This document shows positions 58,111-64,000 of a stretch of 64,000 bases of DNA, one piece after another. The DNA is from Desulfovibrio sp. (lineage in GTDB: Bacteria > Desulfobacterota > Desulfovibrionia > Desulfovibrionales > Desulfovibrionaceae). The notes under the pieces were generated by a model. The model was not told the DNA's origin. It did not search any database and was given only the letters and a program-made list of their open reading frames with translations. The stretch lies in NCBI GenBank assembly GCA_016218665.1, contig JACRDI010000009.1, positions 1-64,000 of the forward strand, written 5' to 3'. Numbering within the stretch: the first letter of the stretch is position 1; each line of letters starts with the position of its first letter. A program made the translations under genes and the position numbers.

Positions 58111-60327
58111 CTAGGTCTTGCCCACCACTTGGCCAAGGACCGCCGCCGCGGCAGGAAGGTCGAGGTTGTGCGCGGCGAAGTTTCGCGCAAGCAACCCTTC
58201 GGGAAGCAGCCAGTCCCACTTCTCCTGCTGCTTGTTGAGCACACCTGCGGCAAGCTCCTGGGGCTGCGGCAAGGGACGACGGCATAGTTCAGCCAGCACC
58301 CCGGTCAATGACGACGATCCCGATTGCTTCACCAACACGCACATACCTTCCTGCTGCGCCTCAAGGCCCCAGTACCGAAGGAGCATCGCCAAGGTGTGCA
58401 GGGCGATGTCCCCGGCCCAGGGAAAGACGCGCGCGTGGTGCTCACCTTCGACCATCAAGGACTGTGCGAGGCCGAGCCGCCGGAAGTTGGCGCGCGCCTC
58501 CTCAAGAAGCTCCTGGGCGGCCGCATCCAGAAACGGGACCGGCGCGTCCTCCAGCAGCACCTGCCGCATTTCCTTGCGCACGCCGTCGCCGACCAGAGCG
58601 CCGCCGCCCTCGAAGACCGGCGGTCGCCCACCCTTGGCTGGAGCTACGAGAATGGTCTTGCGCTCCATGTCAAGCGACTCCACCTGCCAGCGACGCCCGG
58701 CGAAAATGATGTAACTGCCTGGCTCAAGGGGACTGGTGACAGGCAACGTCCCAAGGGCCTTGCCAGCCGTCACCACCTGGAACTCCTCACCGGAGGCGAA
58801 GGCCGCGTAGAAGCTGTAGTGGCCGGTGAGCCTTTCGCCCTTGGGCGCAAGCAGCAGCAGACCCGACGAGTCCTGCATCAGCACCTCTCTGCTGCCAAGT
58901 TCGCGCAGAAGCGACGCGAAGTCCTGCTGTTCAACCCCGGCAAAGGGGCCAGTGCCGCACAGGAGCGACCAGGCCTTGGCGGCGGTGATGCCGCCGGACT
59001 GGACCACCAGCGACAGGAGCTGTTGGATCAGGGTGGAGAGATGCAGGCCGGAAATGACGGGCGGTTCGTACCAGCCCCGCACAAGCAGCCGGATCTGGGC
59101 GATGGTCTGCACCAGCCCCTCCCGCAACAGGTCAGAAGGCGGGCTGTCGGCCTTGCACTCGGTTTCGATAGCGTAGCAGAACAGGATGGCCGGCTCGCCC
59201 TTGCGCCGCCCGGACCGGCCGAGCCGTTGGCGCAGGCTGGCGACGGACGGGGCCGGTCCGAGTTGGCCGATACGCTGCACGGAGCCGATGTCGATGCCCA
59301 GCTCAAGCGTGCTGGTGCAAATGGCCGTGGCCGGGCGGTCGCCGTGCTTCAACGCGGCCTCGGTCTCTTCCCGGATCTCTCGCGAGAGGCTGCCGTGATG
59401 CGGCCAGAATTCGTTGGGAACGCGTGCGTCCTCGCACATCCTGCGCAGCATGTCCGCCAGCAGCTCGACCCGGTTGCGGCTGTTGGGGAAGACGAGATTG
59501 TTGCTGCCGCGGAACGTCTTGAAGAGATGCTGCGCGATGGCCTCAACGCAGTTCTGCCCGTCATCCTTCTCCGTATCACTGGAGAGGTCAGGCGGCCTCT
59601 CCAGGAAGCCCTTGACCAGGACGCGCAGCTCCTGGCCGCCGTCGCGGCTTACGATGGTCTGCACCGGGAGGGCCGCGTCCGGGCGCAGGTATCGCTCCGC
59701 GAGCGCCATGTCGCCGAGGGTTGCGGACAAGCCGATGCGCTGGACCCGGCGGCCGAGGGCGCGTTCGATGCGGTGCAGCAGAGATTGCAGCTGCCGGCCC
59801 CGCTCCGCACCGATGAAGGAGTGCAGTTCGTCCACCACCACGCAAAGCAGCTTGGAGAAGAGCCCGGCCAGGGCGTGCCCGCGCCCCATGAGCAAGGCCT
59901 CCAGGGACTCCGGCGTGATCAGCAGGCAGCCTTCAGGCGACTTCAGGAAGCGCTTCTTGGGGCCGCTGGAGATGTCGCCGTGCCAGGGCGTGACCGGAAC
60001 CTCCAGCTGTTCGCAGAGCTGCTCCAGGCGGCCCCACTGGTCGTTGATGAGCGCAACGAGAGGAAATACCGCGATGACCAGGCTGCCCGGATTGGCCAGC
60101 ATCCGCGTGAGGATCGGCAGGAACGCGGCCTCCGTTTTGCCCGAGGCCGTGGACGCGGCGATGATGATGTCCTGCTCGCCCTTCAGGATTGGGGGGATGG
60201 CCCGCTCCTGCGCGTCCCGCAGCTCGGTCCAGCCGCTGTCGTACACCCAGCGGCGGATGCGCTCGTCCAGCAGCCCGAAGCTGCCGGAGGTTGCATCAGA
60301 GCCTGAAGCTGGCGAGTTCGTCGGCAT
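58111..60327 (-). CDS. sngC: Lhr-like superfamily 2 helicase, Shango SngC type
   Basis: A 738-residue DEAD/DEAH-type helicase. ATG 60327 has GGAG upstream and overlaps the ATPase gene by 32 bases; the longer frame to 60573 is only shadow. Motif I is ASTASGKTEAA, motif II VVVDELHSF, motif III GLSATLG, motif VI RQRLGRSGRRKGE. The Lhr-like C-terminal region follows. BREX type 2 BrxHI and Shango helicases have this type. With the adjoining ATPase and TerB protein it matches Shango. Confidence 0.85.
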   Translation of the reverse strand: MPTNSPASGSDATSGSFGLLDERIRRWVYDSGWTELRDAQERAIPPILKGEQDIIIAASTASGKTEAAFLPILTRMLANPGSLVIAVFPLVALINDQWGRLEQLCEQLEVPVTPWHGDISSGPKKRFLKSPEGCLLITPESLEALLMGRGHALAGLFSKLLCVVVDELHSFIGAERGRQLQSLLHRIERALGRRVQRIGLSATLGDMALAERYLRPDAALPVQTIVSRDGGQELRVLVKGFLERPPDLSSDTEKDDGQNCVEAIAQHLFKTFRGSNNLVFPNSRNRVELLADMLRRMCEDARVPNEFWPHHGSLSREIREETEAALKHGDRPATAICTSTLELGIDIGSVQRIGQLGPAPSVASLRQRLGRSGRRKGEPAILFCYAIETECKADSPPSDLLREGLVQTIAQIRLLVRGWYEPPVISGLHLSTLIQQLLSLVVQSGGITAAKAWSLLCGTGPFAGVEQQDFASLLRELGSREVLMQDSSGLLLLAPKGERLTGHYSFYAAFASGEEFQVVTAGKALGTLPVTSPLEPGSYIIFAGRRWQVESLDMERKTILVAPAKGGRPPVFEGGGALVGDGVRKEMRQVLLEDAPVPFLDAAAQELLEEARANFRRLGLAQSLMVEGEHHARVFPWAGDIALHTLAMLLRYWGLEAQQEGMCVLVKQSGSSSLTGVLAELCRRPLPQPQELAAGVLNKQQEKWDWLLPEGLLARNFAAHNLDLPAAAAVLGQVVGKT

Positions 60328-61606
60328 CGCTTTCTCCGCCCGCACCGGCCTCCTGCTCGGCGGCCGCGCCGTTGTCCTGCTCCACGGCGACCTGGCCCAG
60401 TAAATCCCGCCAGTCGACGCCCGGATTCTGCTCCAGCACGGCCAACAGGTTGATGAAGGCCGTGATGGTGTTGCGCGGCGTGCGGAAGTAGGCCTCCCCG
60501 ATGCGTTTGTGGCAGTGCTCCATGAAGGCAGGCAGCGCCGTGTCCGGCAGCAGATACCTTTCCGGTTCACCACCGGCGAAGACGTGGCGGAGCTTCTGGA
60601 GCAGCACCAGCAGTTCCTCCTGCGACAGGCTGGCGAGCCGCAGCACGGGACCGGAATAGTCCACCAGCCCGTCCCGGGCGAAGGCGTTTTCCGCCAGGCG
60701 TGACTGCAGCGCCGAGTAGCTATAGAGCCCGCGCCGTGTGTCCAGGAGGAATTCCGGCGTCCCGCCGAGTAGGATGCCCAGTCCCTCCGCGCCTCCCTGC
60801 AAAGCGTCGTTCAGGATGCGCAGGATTTGCTCGTAGTTGGCGTTCCTGGCCTGGGAATTCTGGAGCTTGTAAAGGTTCACCATCTCGTCCAGGCAGACGA
60901 GCAGCCCGGAATATCCGGCCAGCCGGACAAACCGGGCCATGAGCTTCAACTGGTCGTAGAAGGAGGCGTCGTCGACGATGGTGCGCACGCCGAGCGCGCC
61001 GCGGGCATCGGTCCTGGTGGAGAACTCGCCGCGCAGCCAGCGGATGGCGTCGGCCTTGAGCTGCTCGTTGCCGGACTCGAAACCCTTCCAATAGGCGGCG
61101 ATGACGTTCGCGAAGTCGTAGCCGTTGACCATCTCGGACAGTTGGTCGAGCTTGGCGTAGATGCGCTCTTCGGGGTTGCCGCCGTTGGTCCTGGCCTCGG
61201 TCATGGCCCCGGAGACGAATTTCTCCACCACGCCCGCCAAACCGCCGCCGTCCGGACGCGTTCTCGTGGCAAGGTTCTTCATGAGTTCCGCATAGAGCGA
61301 GCGGGCCTGGCCGCCCGTGGCGTGCAGCCGCCTGTCGGGGCTCAGGTCGGCGTTCGCCGTAACCAGCTTCTTCTCCATGCCCATGGTTCGCACGAGGTTC
61401 AGGAAGAAGGTCTTGCCCGAGCCGTACTCACCCACGACGACGCGGAAGGTGGCGCTGCCATCGGCGATGCGTCCGATGTCGTCGAGCAGCGAGGCGACCT
61501 CGCGCGCGCGTCCCACCTGCACGAGGTGAAGGCCCGTCCTGGGGACGACGCCTGCGCGCAGCGACTGAACTACGGCATCCCTGTCCTTGGCCCGAATCGC
61601 ACTCAT
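60296..61606 (-). CDS. sngB: BrxD-like ATP-binding protein, Shango SngB type
   Basis: A 436-residue P-loop ATPase of the kind found in BREX type 2 (BrxD) and Shango. Walker A is VVGEYGSGKTFF at about 57-68, Walker B LLVCLDEMVNLY near 225, and a sensor-like LLGGTPEFLLD near 280. The start overlaps the TerB gene stop by 4 bases. It probably forms a complex with the helicase gene product that follows; the C-terminal tail is Ala/Glu/Gly-rich and disordered. Confidence 0.85.
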   Translation of the reverse strand: MSAIRAKDRDAVVQSLRAGVVPRTGLHLVQVGRAREVASLLDDIGRIADGSATFRVVVGEYGSGKTFFLNLVRTMGMEKKLVTANADLSPDRRLHATGGQARSLYAELMKNLATRTRPDGGGLAGVVEKFVSGAMTEARTNGGNPEERIYAKLDQLSEMVNGYDFANVIAAYWKGFESGNEQLKADAIRWLRGEFSTRTDARGALGVRTIVDDASFYDQLKLMARFVRLAGYSGLLVCLDEMVNLYKLQNSQARNANYEQILRILNDALQGGAEGLGILLGGTPEFLLDTRRGLYSYSALQSRLAENAFARDGLVDYSGPVLRLASLSQEELLVLLQKLRHVFAGGEPERYLLPDTALPAFMEHCHKRIGEAYFRTPRNTITAFINLLAVLEQNPGVDWRDLLGQVAVEQDNGAAAEQEAGAGGESDADELASFRL

Positions 61607-63984
61607 TGCACCGCTCCTTCCTTGGCTTCGGCATTGATTTCCACCGGGTCTTCGCCTTCGCAGAACGGGGCGTCAAAGGCGTCGAGGGCAGCCTCGTTCA
61701 GCCGCTCCAGCGTTCCGTCCAGCATCAGCCCGCGCTCCAGGGCGATCTCCTCAAGCTCGGCGCGGGTCCAGGAGTCGCGGCCGGAGAGCACCCGCCAGAA
61801 GGACGAGTGGGCCGCATCCAGTCCCAGGAACGTCTCTTCCTGTACCTGTGCGTCATCCGGCTCGTCTGGTGCCTCGGACTCGGGTGACGGGGCAGGCTCC
61901 TCGCTGGCGAACACCGCTTCCAAGATGGCTGCGGCACGCTCGCTTTCCTCTTGCAGGGCCGCCACCTTGGCCATGTCCAGCGTGAAGCCGCAGACGCTTG
62001 CGGGGGCAGACGGAGCCGAAGATTCGGGCGGGATGGCGAAGCCGGACGCCGCCTGGGCCGGGCGCACCGCCACCGGCGCGTCCGTCACCCCATGGCCCGC
62101 CGTAGGAGCAGCGTGCAGCGTGCTGTACAGAACGCCTGCCTCAAGGCCGAGACTCTTGTAGAGCTTCTCCAGCGCCCGCACTTCCTTGGCATCGAGCACG
62201 CCGTCCGCCAGGGCCACAAGCGCGAGAAACCGGGCAAGAGACTCCTTTTCCGCTCCGGATAGTCCGTCAAGGCGCTTGTTCAGTCCACTCACGCCCGGAC
62301 GCACCTCAAGCAGCCAGGCCACATGCGCCGTTAGGCGGATGCGCTCGGCCGCGTTCAAGCCATGCCAATTTTGAGCCTGGGTCGCCAGCAGGGTCCGCTC
62401 GTTGTCGCAGATGACGCCGTCCGCCGCCGCGACCGAAGCCGCGATGCGCATGGCGAAGGCCGCGGCGTGGTAGTGCTTGGTGATTGGTCCGCTGCCCGCA
62501 TCGTTGTGAAAAAGTACTACCGGGGCGTCTGTTTCAGGAAGGGCGCCGCCGTGGCGAGTGTCAGGTTCGAACCCTATGGAGCCTTCTTCCAATCTGGCAA
62601 GCAGGGCTGAAAAGCGTGCCTTCGTGAGTTGCCGCCACGGCGGCAGGGTGCGAAACACGTCGGAAAAGGCGCGCACCAAAGGCTGTCCCGCCTGCTGCGC
62701 CTCCGTGTGCAGGGAATTCAGGTGCGCCGCAGCCTTCTCCGGCCAGGCGGCAAACGGCAGTTCGGCCAGTGCGTCCGCAGAGTTCTCTAGGTCGGACGAG
62801 CGCCCGAGCAAGCGGCTGTAGCTGTCGAGCGCCGCCATACATTCATCGGCGATAGCCTGGAGCTGCTTTGTCGGCGCGCTCAACACGGACACGTCCGGGA
62901 GATCGACATGCAGGGAAGCTGTTCCGCCCGTTCCGTGGAAAGATGGGCTGGCGAACCGGTGCACGATCTTGAGGCGGGTCTTGTTCTCCGACAGGACCAT
63001 GCCCTGGCCATGCCGCTTTGCATAGGCTTGTGAAAACAGGAGCTGAAACTCAGACGGGCAGCGCTGGGCCGGCGTCCGGAGCCGGATGTTTGGGTCCGAG
63101 CGAAGCCACGCAAAGGCCCAGTCGGCCGGGATGGGGCGCTTCTCCGCCACCATGCGGCCCAGACCGATTTTCAGCGGAGCCGAGAGGCCAAAGATGCCGG
63201 CCACAACCGTGGGTGCTGCGGCTTGTGTCTCCTGGGCCGCCGCGGCGAAGCACGACAGGGCGTCCAGCAGGGAGGAGGCATAGCTTCGGAAGGAGTGGTT
63301 GCCGCCGTATACGTCCAGCAGGCGGCGGACCTCAGCCTCAATGGCCGGGAATTCCGAGCGGAGCGACGGATCGCGTTCCGCGTCATGGAAAACGCGGCGC
63401 TCCAAACCGTAGAAGAAGAGGAATACGTAGCCAGTGTCCGCTTCGGGCGCTTGGCGCCCGCCTTCCAACCATTGAAGGTATGCCCCTCGGGCTTCAGGCG
63501 AGGCCTCGCTGTAGGATGGCCAGTAGGGCAGCCGACTTTCACCCAGCCATATATCGCTCAAGCGGGCTGACAGCTTGGGATCCACCAGCGCAGGCTCCGG
63601 TTTCCAGTCTGTTCCCACCCCGCACAGGCCGGATCCCAGGTAGAGCATGCCGCCGGGAATGATCCTGCCTGCGACCTCGACGGTCTCATTGGCGGGTATC
63701 CATCTCGACTGCCCGGGCTGCGCCGCTGCGCGCGACTGCGGGATTGGCTGGCGGTAGGGCTCGGCGACAGGCGAAAACTGGAACGTTGGTTCAACGGCGG
63801 CCGCCTCTTGGGCAACTGCCGTGGCGGTCGCCCGTTTGGCGAGGAGGCCGGAAATTGTTTGAAACAGCCACCGCAAGATGAAGAAGGTTGCCGTAAAGGC
63901 CCAGACGACAAGCTGGACAACCAACGCGACGAGTCCTGCAACTGCCTGCGCGTCCCGTTTGGTGAACGATTTGCGTCGCGCCAT
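61603..63984 (-). CDS. sngA: TerB-domain membrane protein, Shango SngA type
   Basis: A 793-residue protein with a basic N-terminus and one hydrophobic helix (AVAGLVALVVQLVVWAFTATFFILRWLF, about residues 14-41). A TerB-N-like region follows (about 90-300; FLFFYGLERRVF), a TerB-like helical domain (about 500-620; AFAMRIAASVAAADGVICDNE, LALVALADGVLDAKEVRALE) and a TerB-C-like end. AAGGAG precedes ATG 63984. It starts the three-gene operon and may sense phage at the membrane. The window ends 16 bases upstream of its start. Confidence 0.85.
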   Translation of the reverse strand: MARRKSFTKRDAQAVAGLVALVVQLVVWAFTATFFILRWLFQTISGLLAKRATATAVAQEAAAVEPTFQFSPVAEPYRQPIPQSRAAAQPGQSRWIPANETVEVAGRIIPGGMLYLGSGLCGVGTDWKPEPALVDPKLSARLSDIWLGESRLPYWPSYSEASPEARGAYLQWLEGGRQAPEADTGYVFLFFYGLERRVFHDAERDPSLRSEFPAIEAEVRRLLDVYGGNHSFRSYASSLLDALSCFAAAAQETQAAAPTVVAGIFGLSAPLKIGLGRMVAEKRPIPADWAFAWLRSDPNIRLRTPAQRCPSEFQLLFSQAYAKRHGQGMVLSENKTRLKIVHRFASPSFHGTGGTASLHVDLPDVSVLSAPTKQLQAIADECMAALDSYSRLLGRSSDLENSADALAELPFAAWPEKAAAHLNSLHTEAQQAGQPLVRAFSDVFRTLPPWRQLTKARFSALLARLEEGSIGFEPDTRHGGALPETDAPVVLFHNDAGSGPITKHYHAAAFAMRIAASVAAADGVICDNERTLLATQAQNWHGLNAAERIRLTAHVAWLLEVRPGVSGLNKRLDGLSGAEKESLARFLALVALADGVLDAKEVRALEKLYKSLGLEAGVLYSTLHAAPTAGHGVTDAPVAVRPAQAASGFAIPPESSAPSAPASVCGFTLDMAKVAALQEESERAAAILEAVFASEEPAPSPESEAPDEPDDAQVQEETFLGLDAAHSSFWRVLSGRDSWTRAELEEIALERGLMLDGTLERLNEAALDAFDAPFCEGEDPVEINAEAKEGAVQ

Positions 63985-64000
63985 GGAGTCTCCTTCTCAC

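Larger units (their letters stand above)
50716..64000. mobile_element. defence island (right edge outside window)
   Basis: From here to the window end, gene content changes to unrecognised cargo genes, long gaps, AT-richer codon use (notably 54.4-58 kb), an IetAS-type pair and a Shango-type triplet. No mobility gene lies inside the part seen, so calling it mobile is an inference from content and composition. Confidence 0.55.

Noticed and set aside
1-64000. CRISPR array
   Set aside because: No regularly spaced direct repeats and no cas genes were seen. The tandem units at 8530-8585 are adjacent without spacers.

Overview
The window is GC-rich, densely coding bacterial DNA. It carries a periplasmic Desulfovibrio-type [FeFe] hydrogenase (HydA plus a Tat-dependent HydB), two anaerobic class III ribonucleotide reductases, TonB-dependent metal and corrinoid uptake, and many GGDEF/PilZ-type signalling genes. 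Together these suggest a strictly anaerobic sulfate-reducing member of the Desulfovibrionaceae or a close relative. This is an inference from gene content; no rRNA is present to confirm it.

Layout. (1) 1-9.7 kb is core-like: the end of an nrdD, a ferredoxin-nitroreductase, an HxlR regulator, an autotransporter, and a c-di-GMP group (YcgR-like receptor, MscS channel, two GGDEF cyclases). (2) 9.7-17.3 kb is an integrative element. It begins with a truncated tRNA-Leu(TAA) next to an intact tRNA-Leu(TAA) and a tyrosine integrase, and holds small hypothetical genes, a MarR-like regulator and a second, atypical integrase-like protein. (3) 17.4-40.6 kb is a metal and redox region: exbBD, hydAB, a TM1266-family regulator, three TonB-system modules, a NikR-like regulator that has lost its nickel ligands, a deoxyhypusine-synthase-like protein, an ABC exporter whose permease has an in-frame amber codon, a FecBCD-type importer, a CobN/ChlI/ChlD-type chelatase set, a DsrE-family protein and a 40% histidine protein. 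(4) 40.8-50.7 kb is a B12-governed region. Two divergent cobalamin riboswitches lie between nrdDG (minus strand) and a btuB-cbiZ-btuFCD-tonB uptake and salvage operon (plus strand). (5) 50.7-64 kb is a defence island: three unrecognised cargo genes, then an IetAS-type pair (AAA+ ATPase and subtilase) and a Shango-type triplet (TerB protein, ATPase, Lhr-like helicase).

How it works together. ExbBD and the two TonB proteins would energise the three outer-membrane receptors. Imported metal complex or tetrapyrrole would pass to the FecBCD-type importer and could be processed by the CobN-type chelatase. Corrinoids imported through BtuB-BtuFCD would be remodelled by CbiZ. When B12 is plentiful, both riboswitches should shut down: uptake stops and the B12-independent reductase NrdDG is repressed, which implies that a B12-dependent reductase exists elsewhere in the genome.

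Broken or suspicious genes are the ABC-2 permease (TAG at 26317-26319) and the second tonB (frameshift near 50250-50265). Starts were chosen mostly by Shine-Dalgarno spacing and are often downstream of the longest open frame. All family assignments are from reading the sequence, not from searches.
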